Shown here in pieces: positions 51,952 to 62,498 of a DNA stretch of 64,000 nt. How positions within the stretch are numbered: the stretch's first letter is position 1; each line of letters opens with the position of its first letter. Origin of the DNA: Dactylosporangium sp. AC04546 (GTDB lineage Bacteria; Actinomycetota; Actinomycetes; Mycobacteriales; Micromonosporaceae). The notes below the pieces were generated by a model. It saw nothing but the letters and a program-made list of their open reading frames with translations. It made no database searches and was not told the DNA's origin. Made by a program: the position numbers and the translations under genes. The stretch lies in the NCBI RefSeq assembly GCF_022095675.1, contig NZ_JAHYSG010000065.1, forward strand, positions 1 to 64,000, written 5' to 3'.

Positions 51952-53256
51952 GTGGTTGACACCCAGCAGCGGGCGGACGAGCTCGTCGACGTCCTGGTCA
52001 CCGAGTTCGGCGACCTCATGGCCCTCGACCCGGCCGCGTTCCGCCGGAAGTTCCGCAAGATGGCCGCCTCTCCGTTCGCGTTCTACCGCGGCAGCGCGTG
52101 CGTGTACTACGCCGACCTGCACACCCAGGCCGACCCGTTCCTCGACGAGCGGACGTCGCGGGTGTGGATCCACGGCGACCTGCACGCCGAGAACTTCGGC
52201 ACCTACCTGAACTCGGCCGGCATCCTCGTCTTCAACGTCAACGACTTCGACGAGGCGTACGTCGGCCCGTTCACCTGGGACCTCAAGCGGTTCGCGGCGA
52301 GCATCGCGCTCATCGGCTACGCGAAGGCGCTCTCCGACGCCGTCATCGGTGACCTCGTGACGGGCTATGCGCGCACATACGTGCAGGAGCTGCGCGCGAT
52401 CGCCGCCGGCGGTGAAGAGGCGATCGGCTCGCTGACCCTGGACACCACCGACGGGGTGCTGCGCGACGTGCTGCAGCGGGCCCGCCTGAACACCCGGGTC
52501 GGCCTGCTCGACGAGCAGACGGTGATCGAGGACTACGACCGCCGGTTCATGATGTCCGACGGCGTCTACCAGGTCGACGAGGCGATGCGCGCCGACGTCG
52601 AGGCCGCGTTCGCCGACTACCTCCCGACGCTGCCGACCCTGGACGCCGCGCGCCCCGAGCAGTACAAGATCAAGGACATCGTCATGCGGAAGGGCGTCGG
52701 CATCGGCTCGGCCGGCCTGCCCTCCTACAACGTCCTGCTGGAGGGCCACACCCAGGCCCTGGAGAACGACGTCATCATCTACATGAAGCAGGGCCAGACC
52801 CCGGCGGTGTCACGCTGGATCGACGACCCGCAGGTCAAGGGATACTTCAAGCACCAGGGCCACCGCACCAGCGAGTCGCAGCGTGCCCTGCAGGCCCACG
52901 CGGACATCTGGGCCGGTCACACCGTCCTTCGCGGGGTGGGCCAGGTGGTGGCGGAGGTCTCGCCGTACGCGGCGGACCTGGACTGGAGCGACGTCAACGA
53001 GCTCCCGGACCTCTCGAGCGTGACGAACTACCTGGGCCGCGCGACGGCCCGCATGCACTCGGTCGCCGACGACGAGTCGAGCCACGACCTGGTCGACTTC
53101 TCGACGGAGGAGGCGATCGTGGCCGCCATCGACCGCGACGAGCCCGCCTTCACGGCGTCGCTGGTGGAGTTCGCACACGAGTACGGCGCCCGCGCCCGCG
53201 CGGACCACCAGATCTTCGTCGACCTGTTCCGCAACGGAAAGCTCCCGGGCCTGTAG
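51952..53256 (+). CDS. DUF2252 protein (kinase-like fold)
   Basis: Typical DUF2252: FAFYRGSACVYYADL near residue 45, WIHGDLHAENFGTY, and VFNVNDFDEAYVGPFTWDLKRFAAS, which correspond to the catalytic HGDxHxxN and DFD motifs of APH-like kinases. C-terminal part QALQAHADIWAGHTV follows the family. 434 aa. The phosphorylated substrate is unknown. Divergent from the DUF4178 operon, 144 bp away; no further element is seen in that gap. Confidence 0.9.
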   Translation: MVDTQQRADELVDVLVTEFGDLMALDPAAFRRKFRKMAASPFAFYRGSACVYYADLHTQADPFLDERTSRVWIHGDLHAENFGTYLNSAGILVFNVNDFDEAYVGPFTWDLKRFAASIALIGYAKALSDAVIGDLVTGYARTYVQELRAIAAGGEEAIGSLTLDTTDGVLRDVLQRARLNTRVGLLDEQTVIEDYDRRFMMSDGVYQVDEAMRADVEAAFADYLPTLPTLDAARPEQYKIKDIVMRKGVGIGSAGLPSYNVLLEGHTQALENDVIIYMKQGQTPAVSRWIDDPQVKGYFKHQGHRTSESQRALQAHADIWAGHTVLRGVGQVVAEVSPYAADLDWSDVNELPDLSSVTNYLGRATARMHSVADDESSHDLVDFSTEEAIVAAIDRDEPAFTASLVEFAHEYGARARADHQIFVDLFRNGKLPGL

Positions 53257-53264
53257 GGCCCGCC

Positions 53265-53320
53265 CATGATCGTGGGAAACATCCGGTTGCCCTGACAGCC
53301 AGATGTTTCCCACGATCATG
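53265..53320. repeat. 56-nt dispersed hairpin, CATGATC family, copy 3
   Basis: Arms 53265-53289 and 53296-53320, 25 nt with two mismatches, loop CCCTGA. Ends CATGATC/GATCATG and apex GGTTG...CAGCC match the copies at 23172 and 23287 while the stem middle differs. It almost fills the 78-bp gap between the convergent DUF2252 and argG stops, so it may terminate both. Confidence 0.88.
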
Positions 53321-53334
53321 AAGGACCCGGGCGG

Positions 53335-55428
<2,094 letters not shown>

Positions 55429-55439
<11 letters not shown>

Positions 55440-56286
55440 CGAGCGCGCCGGCGAAGGCGGCCACCGCCGGGTGGGTCGCGGTTCCGGCGCGGTACGCCAG
55501 GCGGGTTCGGCGGCGGGTCGGCAGCGGCGTGAGCACCACGCCCGCCGGGAGTGGGTCCGCCGCCAGCTCGGGCACGAGCGCCACGCCCTGCCCCGCGGCG
55601 ACGAACGCCAGGACCGTCGCGAAATCGTCGGCGTGGTGCCGGGCCCGGGGCGTGAAGCCGGCCGCCTCGCAGACCCGGATCGTCATCGCGTGGCACAGCG
55701 TGCCGGGGGTCGACAGGATCCACTGGTGGTCGCGGCACGCCGGCAGGGTCAGCGGCGCCAGCGCGGCGACGAAGATGGTCTCGTCGCGCAGCGGTGCGGT
55801 CTCCAGCGACGGGTCCGGCTCGATGGGCACCAGGTCGTAGTCGTGCACCAGGGCGACGTCCAGCGTGCCGTCGCGCAGCTTCGGCGGTACCGCTGCCGGA
55901 TCAAGCTCTTCGACAGACAGCTCCAGGCCCGGATGCGCCGACGCCACGGCGACCAGGGCCGGCGGCAGCAGGGTGCGCATCGCGGTCGGGAACGCGCCGA
56001 TCCGCAGGGGGCCGGTGAGGCCGGTGCGGGTGGCGGCCACAGCCGCGGTCGCCCGCTCCAGCGCGGCCAGGACCTCCTCGGCGTGCGCCACCAGCACGCG
56101 GCCGGCCGGGGTCAGCTCGACGCGCCGGCCGGTCCGGGCCAGCAGGGCCGCGCCGGCCTCGCGCTCCAGCGCCGCGAGCTGCTGCGAAACGGCGGACGGC
56201 GTGTAGGCGTTGGCGGTGGCGACGGCGGCGATCGTGCCGCGGTGGGCAAGCTCGCGCAGCAGGCGGAGCTTCCGGACGTCGAGCAT
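55429..56286 (-). CDS. LysR-family transcriptional regulator
   Basis: Helix-turn-helix AVATANAYTPSAVSQQLAALEREAGAALLARTGRRVELT followed by a periplasmic-binding-like effector domain (PLRIGAFPTAMRTLLPPALVAV, GLELSVEELDP). 285 aa. Divergent from the dihydrodipicolinate-synthase-like gene, 70 bp apart, which it most likely controls. Confidence 0.92.
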
Positions 56287-56356
56287 CAGTTCAGCTTATG
56301 CTCGACGGTACCAACGTGAAATGGAATTGACGCTCGGCGCCCGGCAGGCTGGTGGC

Positions 56357-57226
56357 ATGGATGGCATCTATGTCCCGTTGATCACGCCCTTCGATACTTC
56401 CGGTTCGGTCGATCTCGATGCCCTGCACGAGCTCGCCGGCTCGCTGCTCGCGGACGGCGTCGCCGGGTTCGTCGCGCTGGGCACGACCGGCGAGCCGGCC
56501 ACGCTGTCCGAGGCCGAGCGCGACGAGGTGGTGGCCGTCTGCGCGAAGCTGGGGGCGCCGCTGATCGTCGGGGCCGGCGGGTCCGGCACCGCCGCGACGG
56601 TCGAGGCGCTCCGGCGGCTGCCGTCCGGCGTCACGGCGATGGTGATGGTGCCGCCGTACCTCAGGCCCGGCCCCGCGGGCGTGCTGGCCCACTTCCGCGC
56701 GGTCGCGGCGGCGTCGCCGGTGCCGGTCGTCGTCTATCACGTGCCGTACCGCACCGGGCAGGCCCTGGACCTGTCGACGCTGCTCGAGATCGCCGCGATC
56801 CCCGGCGTGGCCGGCATGAAACTGTCCGACGGCCCGATCTCCGGCGACACCGTCGAGCTGCTCGGCGCGGTCCCCGCCGGCTTCCCGGTGCTGGGCGGGG
56901 ACGACGCGGTGATCTCGCCGCTGCTGGCGCTGGGCGCCGCCGGCGGGATCCTGGCGTCGGCGCACATCGATACCGCGGCATTCGTCGAGCTGTATGCCGC
57001 CTGGAGCGCCGGCGACGTCGCCCGCGCGCGGCCGCTCGGGCGCCGGCTGGCCGGGCTGTCCCGCGCGCTCTTCGCCGAGCCGAACCCGGCCGTGATCAAG
57101 GCGGTGCTGCACGCGGAGGGGCGGATCGCGTCGCCGGCGGTGCGCCTGCCGCTGCTGCCGGCCTCGCCGGAGGCACTCGCGGCAGTGGCACGTTTCCGGG
57201 ATTTGAACCGGCCCGGCCGCTCCTAA
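56357..57226 (+). CDS. dihydrodipicolinate synthase/N-acetylneuraminate lyase family aldolase
   Basis: 289-residue TIM barrel: YVPLITPFDTSGSVDLDAL, FVALGTTGEPATLSEAER, VVVYHVPYRTG with the proton-relay Tyr, and GVAGMKLSDG with the Schiff-base Lys. The class I aldolase machinery is complete. DapA of lysine synthesis is possible, but the LysR partner and the absence of other lysine genes favour a catabolic or secondary aldolase. Start ATG 56357; ATG 56321 is in frame. Confidence 0.87.
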   Translation: MDGIYVPLITPFDTSGSVDLDALHELAGSLLADGVAGFVALGTTGEPATLSEAERDEVVAVCAKLGAPLIVGAGGSGTAATVEALRRLPSGVTAMVMVPPYLRPGPAGVLAHFRAVAAASPVPVVVYHVPYRTGQALDLSTLLEIAAIPGVAGMKLSDGPISGDTVELLGAVPAGFPVLGGDDAVISPLLALGAAGGILASAHIDTAAFVELYAAWSAGDVARARPLGRRLAGLSRALFAEPNPAVIKAVLHAEGRIASPAVRLPLLPASPEALAAVARFRDLNRPGRS

Positions 57227-57227
57227 C

Positions 57228-57259
57228 GTTGGTGTCATCGCAGGGAGCGATACACCAAC
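57228..57259. terminator. strong stem-loop between the dapA-like gene and the acidic-protein gene
   Basis: GTTGGTGT-ATCGC (57228-57241, with one bulged C) pairs with GCGAT-ACACCAAC (57247-57259) around the loop AGGGA, a 13-bp stem. It begins 2 bp after the stop codon and ends 18 bp before the next start codon, so it may end the first transcript or control entry into the second gene. Confidence 0.6.
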
Positions 57260-57277
57260 CAAGTCCAGGGGGACGAG

Positions 57278-57679
57278 ATGAGCGACCACTACGACGGCGG
57301 CGCCGACTACGAGCACTACGAGGCCGGCGAGGACCACCAGGCGCTCGACCAGCTGCACCAGGAGCACGCGGCCGAGCAGGACTACGCCAGCAACTTCAAC
57401 GTCTACGAGCAGGACACCGAGTCCGCCGAGTCCACCGACTTCCAGCAGGGCCACGCCGTGCAGTACGACAGCCCGGACGGCACGCACTACGAGGAGCAGG
57501 ACTTCACCAACTACAGCAACGACTCGTACGACTCGAACCACGTCTTCGCGGCCGAGGGCTCCGAGTCCTACCACGCGGAGCAGTACGACGAGCTCGACGC
57601 GCTCAAGGCCCGCTTCGACTCGGCCTTCGTCGAGGGCACCGAGTACCACGGCGGCGGCTACGAGATCGCGGCCAAGTAG
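57278..57679 (+). CDS. acidic Tyr-rich small protein, paralogue 1
   Basis: 133 residues, very rich in Asp, Glu, Tyr, His, Gln and Ser, with few hydrophobic residues. Key phrases: NFNVYEQDTESAESTDFQQG, HVFAAEGSES and ELDALKARFDSAFVEGTEY. The same phrases recur in the protein at 62491-62856, so these are paralogues of one small family. No signal peptide, membrane helix or known domain. The ribosome site AGGGGG is strong. Possibly a disordered, highly expressed protein; function unknown. Confidence 0.8.
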   Translation: MSDHYDGGADYEHYEAGEDHQALDQLHQEHAAEQDYASNFNVYEQDTESAESTDFQQGHAVQYDSPDGTHYEEQDFTNYSNDSYDSNHVFAAEGSESYHAEQYDELDALKARFDSAFVEGTEYHGGGYEIAAK

Positions 57680-57718
57680 GGCTCTCCCAGCAGCATCCCA
57701 CCCCTGGCGTACGGCCGG

Positions 57719-58156
57719 TCACCCGCGCGGTGACCGGCCTTCGCCGTCCTGGCCCTCCTCCTCGCGGCGGCGCAGCTCCTCCTCGCGCCGGCGCAGGTCG
57801 GCCTCCCACTTGCTGAACATCTCCTCGTCGTCGCGCCGGCCCTTGGCGAGGCCCCGCAGGAACTCGGGGTCGTCGTCCGGCGCGACCGAGCGGCTGGGCC
57901 GGGTCGCCTCGGGGAACCCGCCGCCCGCCCGCCACTCGGCGCCGCGCCGTGCCACGGCGCGCTGGGGGCGGCCCGCGACGAACCAGACGATCGCGCCGAC
58001 CGGCGAGAACAGCAGGATGATGAACACCCAGGCGATCTTGGGCAGGTTGCGGATCTCGTCCTCGTCCGTCGACAGGCAGTCGATGAGCGCGACGACGAGC
58101 AGCGCGAGGTTGACCAGGAAGAGTAGTCCGTAGAGGCGCACCACGCGCCACATCAT
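57719..58156 (-). CDS. PLDc_N-domain membrane protein
   Basis: Two membrane helices (LYGLLFLVNLALLVVALIDC and IAWVFIILLFSPVGAIVWFVAG) with NLPKIAW between them are the PLDc_N module. A basic/acidic tail ends in EADLRRREEELRRREEE, a short charged helix. 145 aa. The start could also be ATG 58213, which overlaps the upstream stop; the sequence around both starts is duplicated (CATGCCGGACGCG at 58154 and 58211). Confidence 0.8.
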   Translation of the reverse strand: MMWRVVRLYGLLFLVNLALLVVALIDCLSTDEDEIRNLPKIAWVFIILLFSPVGAIVWFVAGRPQRAVARRGAEWRAGGGFPEATRPSRSVAPDDDPEFLRGLAKGRRDDEEMFSKWEADLRRREEELRRREEEGQDGEGRSPRG

Positions 58157-58209
58157 GCCGGACGCGCCCGCTTCTGTCCGCCCCTGGTGCACTCCAGCTT
58201 CCCGGAGGC

Positions 58210-59478
58210 TCATGCCGGACGCGGTCGCTCCTGTCCGGCCCGGTCTCCTCCGGTGGCCCGCAGGCTTCGGCCGACCTCGGCCGCCGCGTGCCTGGCGGCG
58301 TCCGTGACCTCGGCCCGGCGCAGGTCGGGCAGCACCGCGGTCAACGCGTCGACCCAGGCGAGCTCGGGCCGCACATGCCAGCGCCGGACCGCCTGGAGCG
58401 GCTTGGCGGCCTCCCGCAGCGCGCCGACCCGCTCGGCGGCGAGGCCGGGATCGTTGCCCTTGATCGCCCGCAGCGCCTCGGCGGCCCGCTTCCGCACGAC
58501 CGCTCCGGTGCGGACGGGCACGAGCAGCGCCGCCGGAAGGACCGCGCAGAGCGCCCCGGCGACGACCGCGGCGAGCCGCCCGGCGAGCAGCGCGTGCGGA
58601 TCGGCGACCCCGAGCAGCTGGTACAGCAGCGCGAGCGCGGCGGTGACACTCGCGGCCCACCAGGCGTAGCCGTAGTCGCGCAGCACGGCGCCGGCAGCGA
58701 GGACCGCGAGCAGCAGCCCGACGGTGAGGGTCCGGTTCGCGCCGACGGCGCCGGCGAGGAGCGTGGCGGCGACGGTACCGCCCACGGCCCCGACCGTCCG
58801 GTGGATGCCCTTGAGGATCGCGTCACCGCGCGACCGGGCGGCGGCCCCGACGGTGTAGGCACTGATGACGGTCCACGCCCAGTGATCGCCGAAGACCGAT
58901 TGCCCGACGAGGAAGGCGGCCGCGAGCGCGACACCGGCCTGCACCCCGCGCGCGAGGTGCACCCGCGCCGGCACTCCAGCGGCGGGCTCCTGCCGGACGG
59001 GCCGATCTCTGCGAACCATCAGCCCAACCGTCAGCACGTACGCGTCCGCGACCAGGACCGCCAGGGTCGCCCACAGCAGCGTCCGCAGCGGGTGGGCGCC
59101 CGGCGCAACGGGCGCGATCAGCATCCCGATCAGCGGCAGGACCAGCGCCCGGCCCACCGTCGCCGCCGCCCGCCCCAGCGCCCGGGCCGCCGTCGCCAGC
59201 GCCACGGCCAGCACGAAGAAGCAGTCCCCGGCCAGGTGCGACGCCCCGAACAGCACGGCGAACACCGCCACCGTCAGCGATCCGGCCGGAACCAGCAGCA
59301 ACCGCCGCGCGTCGGTGTGGGGTGACCGGCCACCCATGAGGGCCACCGCCGCGCCCAGGACCACCACTCCGAGGCTCGCGAACGGCGCCAGCGTCGCGAC
59401 CGTCGCCACCACGGGCAGCAACCCGACAGCCGCCCGCCTCGCGCGCGGACCAGTCGTCGCCGGGAAGATACTACGCAC
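58210..59478 (-). CDS. FUSC-family membrane protein (aromatic acid exporter-like)
   Basis: Two blocks of membrane helices with the FUSC consensus in the second: VHLARGVQAGVALAAAFLVGQSVFGDHWAWTVISAYTVGAAARSRGDAILKGIHRTVGAVGGTVAATLLAG. Such proteins export aromatic or hydrophobic acids. I prefer GTG 59478, because TTGACC (59509-59514) and GATTAT (59486-59491) with 17-bp spacing would start transcription there; TTG 59514 is the alternative. Divergent from a MarR gene that may control it. Confidence 0.85.
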   Translation of the reverse strand: MRSIFPATTGPRARRAAVGLLPVVATVATLAPFASLGVVVLGAAVALMGGRSPHTDARRLLLVPAGSLTVAVFAVLFGASHLAGDCFFVLAVALATAARALGRAAATVGRALVLPLIGMLIAPVAPGAHPLRTLLWATLAVLVADAYVLTVGLMVRRDRPVRQEPAAGVPARVHLARGVQAGVALAAAFLVGQSVFGDHWAWTVISAYTVGAAARSRGDAILKGIHRTVGAVGGTVAATLLAGAVGANRTLTVGLLLAVLAAGAVLRDYGYAWWAASVTAALALLYQLLGVADPHALLAGRLAAVVAGALCAVLPAALLVPVRTGAVVRKRAAEALRAIKGNDPGLAAERVGALREAAKPLQAVRRWHVRPELAWVDALTAVLPDLRRAEVTDAARHAAAEVGRSLRATGGDRAGQERPRPA

Positions 59479-59567
59479 CTGCTGAATAATCCGCTCGGCC
59501 CGGACGGCGGTCAAGGGGTCCGTATAGTGAGGCGATCGACGATCCCGAGCTGGCGGCCGCCCGGGCC

Positions 59568-59966
59568 GTGCGGCGGGCCACGCAGCGGCTCTCGCGGCGG
59601 CTTCAGGCGCAGCGCGCCCCCGAAGGGCTCAGCCTGACCAAGATCAGCCTGCTCGGGCACCTCGCGCGGCGCGGGCCCATGGCCGCCGGGGCGCTTGCCG
59701 CGGCTGACCGGCTGCAGCCACAGTCCGTCACCCGCGTGCTCGCCGAACTGGAGCAGGCCGGGCACATCGAGCGCGTCGCCAACCCGGCCGACCGGCGGCA
59801 GCGGGTGTTTTCGATCAGCGCCGCCGGGCGGGCGGCGCTGCGCGAGGACATGCGGTGGCGCGACGAGTGGCTGGCCGCGGCCATGCGCGCCGGGCTGAGC
59901 GACGCGGAGCGCGAGCTGATCGCGGCGGCGGCTACGGTACTGGAGCGGCTGGCCGACTCAGAGTGA
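59568..59966 (+). CDS. MarR-family transcriptional regulator
   Basis: LSLTKISLLGHLARRGPMAAGALAAADRLQPQSVTRVLAELEQAGHIERVANPADRRQRVFSISAAGRAAL is a complete MarR winged helix with wing DRRQR. The start is uncertain: GTG 59568 is the first start codon, yet the preceding in-frame residues ELAAARA look like part of the native first helix. TATAGT at 59523-59528 is a likely -10. Expected target: the FUSC exporter. Confidence 0.85.
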   Translation: MRRATQRLSRRLQAQRAPEGLSLTKISLLGHLARRGPMAAGALAAADRLQPQSVTRVLAELEQAGHIERVANPADRRQRVFSISAAGRAALREDMRWRDEWLAAAMRAGLSDAERELIAAAATVLERLADSE

Positions 59967-60560
59967 GCGCGCCTCGGCGCCGATCGTCGTGTCGGTGCCG
60001 TGGCCGGTGTGCACGACCGTGTCCGCGGGCAGCGTCAGCAGCCGGGTGCGGATCGAGTTGAGAATCGTGGGCTTGTCCGAAAATGATCGGCCTGTCGCGC
60101 CCGGCCCGCCCTGGAACAGGGTGTCGCCGGTGAAGACCACGCGGAGCGACGGCGCGTAGAAGCAGACGGCTCCGGGGCTGTGGCCGGGCGTGTGCAGTAC
60201 CGTCAGGACCACCCCGCCCGCGGTGAGCTCCTGACCGTCCGTGAGGTGCGTGTCCGGCTCCAGGTCCGGGTACTTCATGTGCCACAGCACCAGGTCGTCG
60301 GCGTGCAGCAGGATCGGCGCGCCGGTGCGCAGGGCGAGGTCGGGGGCCGCGTCGATGTGGTCGTCGTGGCCGTGCGTGCAGGCGATCGCCACGACCCGCC
60401 GGTGGCCGACGGCGTGCAGGATCGCGTCCGCGTCGTGGGCGGCGTCGATCACGACCACCTCGTCGTCGTCGCCGACGATCCACACGTTGTTGTCGACGTC
60501 GAAGGTCTCCCCGTCGAGCGAGAACGTCCCCGACGTGACCACCCGGTCGATGCGCGCCAT
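59958..60560 (-). CDS. metallo-beta-lactamase-fold hydrolase (glyoxalase II-like)
   Basis: THGHDDH gives the zinc motif HxHxDH; HTPGHSPGAVCFY the next His, FTGDTLFQGGPG the bridging Asp and HTGHGTDT the last His. NNVWIVGDDDEVVVIDAAHD is the opening strand pair of glyoxalase II-like enzymes. In mycothiol-containing bacteria such a gene is often linked to formaldehyde detoxification, but no partner dehydrogenase is adjacent here. 200 aa. The 3' ends of this gene and marR overlap by 9 bp. Confidence 0.9.
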   Translation of the reverse strand: MARIDRVVTSGTFSLDGETFDVDNNVWIVGDDDEVVVIDAAHDADAILHAVGHRRVVAIACTHGHDDHIDAAPDLALRTGAPILLHADDLVLWHMKYPDLEPDTHLTDGQELTAGGVVLTVLHTPGHSPGAVCFYAPSLRVVFTGDTLFQGGPGATGRSFSDKPTILNSIRTRLLTLPADTVVHTGHGTDTTIGAEARSL

Positions 60561-60593
60561 AGCCTTACCGTATGCGCTCCGCCCGCTCGGCGC

Positions 60594-60812
60594 TCACCCT
60601 TCGAGAGCGGCACGCCGGCGCCGCACGTACGGCAGCGCGAACATGTACAGCCCGGTGCCGAGCAGCAGCCCGAGCGGCAGCAGCGGCGTGAGCGTGAGCC
60701 AGATCGCCGGCTCCTCCTGCACGACCACGACGGCGGTGACGAGCACGACGCTCAGCGTGAACGCGATCGACGTCCAGCGGTGGAACTGCCTGATGCCCTT
60801 GCTCCAGTTCAT
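60594..60812 (-). CDS. small two-TM membrane protein
   Basis: 72 residues, starting MNWSKGIRQFHRWTSIAFTL, with two membrane helices and a basic C-terminal end RRRRAALEG. The start at 60812 has a GGGAGG site 6 nt upstream; the longer frame has none. The RQFHRWTSIAFT opening resembles small actinobacterial transmembrane proteins related to PepSY-associated TM helices. Function unknown. Lies 33 bp after the metallo-hydrolase gene start. Confidence 0.75.
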   Translation of the reverse strand: MNWSKGIRQFHRWTSIAFTLSVVLVTAVVVVQEEPAIWLTLTPLLPLGLLLGTGLYMFALPYVRRRRAALEG

Positions 60813-60943
60813 GGCTGACCTCCCTCGGTACCCCCCGGCGACCTGCCGGGCGGAACGTTCGGAAGCCACGCTAGGCGCGCGTCAGGCCCGCCCGCTTCTC
60901 GAAACCTGCGCGCCTTCGGGGTGACGCCGGCGCGGGCGCGGCC

Positions 60944-61225
60944 TCATCGCCGGCCTCCGTGCGGGGAAGCCGTTCGTCGTGTCGTCGCGCGGCGGAAGGC
61001 TGCGCGTTCCTGTTCGGTGCTGCCGCCCCAGATGCCGTGGCGTTCGCCGGCCGTGATGGCGTGGCGCGCGCAGGGGCGGCGCACCGGGCAGGTCGCCCAG
61101 AAGGACTGGGCCCGGGTCACCGCCAGGCGGTCGTCCGGGTCCGGGTAGAACCAGGTCACGTCCAGGCCGCGGCAGGCCGCCAGGTCCCGCCACCCGTCCT
61201 GCGAAGATCGGCAGACAAAGCGCAT
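60944..61225 (-). CDS. WhiB-family protein lacking one cluster cysteine
   Basis: 93 residues with the WhiB frame: first cysteine in DLAACRGLD (Cys18), FWATCPVRRPCARHA (Cys46, Cys52) and the turn GERHGIWGGSTEQER, then a basic tail. The canonical pattern is C-Xn-CxxC-x5-C; the first Cys of the CxxC pair is Trp43 here (FWATC). Cys5 near the start might substitute. WhiB proteins hold a [4Fe-4S] cluster and bind the sigma factor; this one may have an altered or no cluster. Start ATG 61225. Confidence 0.85.
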   Translation of the reverse strand: MRFVCRSSQDGWRDLAACRGLDVTWFYPDPDDRLAVTRAQSFWATCPVRRPCARHAITAGERHGIWGGSTEQERAAFRRATTRRTASPHGGRR

Positions 61226-61371
61226 GCGGCGCACGCTACTGACCGGACATGCGCGCGACATCAGTACTTTTACTGCGGGTGCGGTCCGGGTGCCGGGTCG
61301 GAGCGGGGCGGTGCGAGCGGTCAGGGTGACGCCCGGCACGCCGAACCAAGAGCGACGCCGGCCACGCCCCG

Positions 61372-61583
61372 ATGCGCTGGTCGCCGCCGAACGGCTACCC
61401 GGACGTCGCCGCGGCGTGGGCGGCCCTGTCGGGCTTCCTGATCCGCTGGAACGCGCACCTGAACGACCACCTCAACGAGCTGGCCCTGGCGCTCGAGGCG
61501 TTCGCGACCGCGGCGTCGGCTCGCTCGCGCAGGTGTTCCCGGGCGTCAGCCCGGCCGGATATGGGCTGGTCACAGCTCGGTAG
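61372..61583 (+). pseudogene. possible frameshifted remnant of a small helical protein
   Basis: Frame 61372 reads MRWSPPNGYPDVAAAWAALSG and an amphipathic helix (LNDHLNELALALEAFATAAS); after about 61510 the sense moves to the neighbouring frame, GSLAQVFPGVSPAGYGLVTAR, which stops at 61583. Joined by one frameshift this would be a protein of about 70 residues. It may equally be chance in GC-rich DNA. The rest of the 376-bp gap 61226-61601 shows nothing. Confidence 0.25.
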
Positions 61584-61601
61584 GGCTGCTGTAATCGGCC
61601 G

Positions 61602-62498
61602 ATGGCGCGCATCGGCTGGGACGACCTTCCCGACCAGGTCCGGCACGGCGTCGAGGACATCCTCGGCGCCCCGGTGGCGTCCGCGGTCTCCCAGCCGGGC
61701 GGCTTCTCCCCCGGTACCGCTGACCGCGTGACAACACGGGCCGGCTCCCGCGCCTTCGTGAAGGCCGTCGGCGCCGCCCTCAACGAGGTGAGCCCGGTGA
61801 TGCATCGGGCCGAGGCCCGGGTGACGGCGGCGCTGCCCGCGTCGACGCCGACCCCGCGACTGCTCGGCTTCTACGACGACGGCGACTGGGTGGCGCTGGT
61901 CTTCGAGGACGTCGACGGCCGGCCGCCGCACGTGCCGTGGCGGCCCGACGAGCTGGAAGCGGCCCTGGAGGCACTGCGCCGCCTGCCGGTGCCGGTGACC
62001 GGCCTGCCGCCGCTGGCGTCACAGATCGCCTTCGACGGCTGGCGCAACCTCAAAGCCGACCGGGCGCGCGGCCTGGACCCCTGGGCGGCGGCACGGCTGG
62101 ACGAGCTGGCCGCCTGGGCCGACCGCGGGACGGCGGCCCTGGCCGGCACCTCGCTCGTGCACGGCGACCTGCGCTCCGACAACCTGCTCATCCGGGCCGA
62201 CGGCTCGGTGGTGGTGGTCGACTGGCCGTTCGGCTCGGCCGGCCCGCCGTGGTTCGACACGCTGTCGCTGATCCTCAACGTCCGCCTCTACGGCGGCACA
62301 CTCCCGGACTCCGTGCTGGACTCGTTCGCACCGGACCCTGACGACGTGACCGGCTGTGTGGCGGGCCTGGCCGCGTTCTTCACCGACCGGGCCCGCCTGC
62401 CCGCTCCCCCTGCCCTGCCGACCCTGCGCCGCTTCCAGCACGACCAGTCGGTGGTCATGCTGGAGTGGCTCCGCGAGCGGCTGCACAGGGCTACTTGA
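61602..62498 (+). CDS. APH-family phosphotransferase (kinase-like fold)
   Basis: Aminoglycoside-phosphotransferase-type domain: HGDLRSDNLLIRADGSVVVVDWPFGSAGPPWFDTLSL contains the catalytic HGDxxxxN and D-W/D-F-like motif (VDWPF). The N-lobe has TTRAGSRAFVKAV with the ATP Lys. 298 aa. Substrate unknown; antibiotic resistance, fructosamine or sugar phosphorylation are all possible. Its 3' end overlaps the acidic paralogue by 8 bp. Confidence 0.87.
   Translation: MARIGWDDLPDQVRHGVEDILGAPVASAVSQPGGFSPGTADRVTTRAGSRAFVKAVGAALNEVSPVMHRAEARVTAALPASTPTPRLLGFYDDGDWVALVFEDVDGRPPHVPWRPDELEAALEALRRLPVPVTGLPPLASQIAFDGWRNLKADRARGLDPWAAARLDELAAWADRGTAALAGTSLVHGDLRSDNLLIRADGSVVVVDWPFGSAGPPWFDTLSLILNVRLYGGTLPDSVLDSFAPDPDDVTGCVAGLAAFFTDRARLPAPPALPTLRRFQHDQSVVMLEWLRERLHRAT

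Noticed and set aside
57196..57211. tRNA T-arm-like sequence CCGGGATTTGAACCGG in the dapA-like gene, possibly a tRNA or attachment site
   Set aside because: It lies in the coding frame (RDLNRP), no acceptor, D or anticodon arm surrounds it, and no integrase is near.
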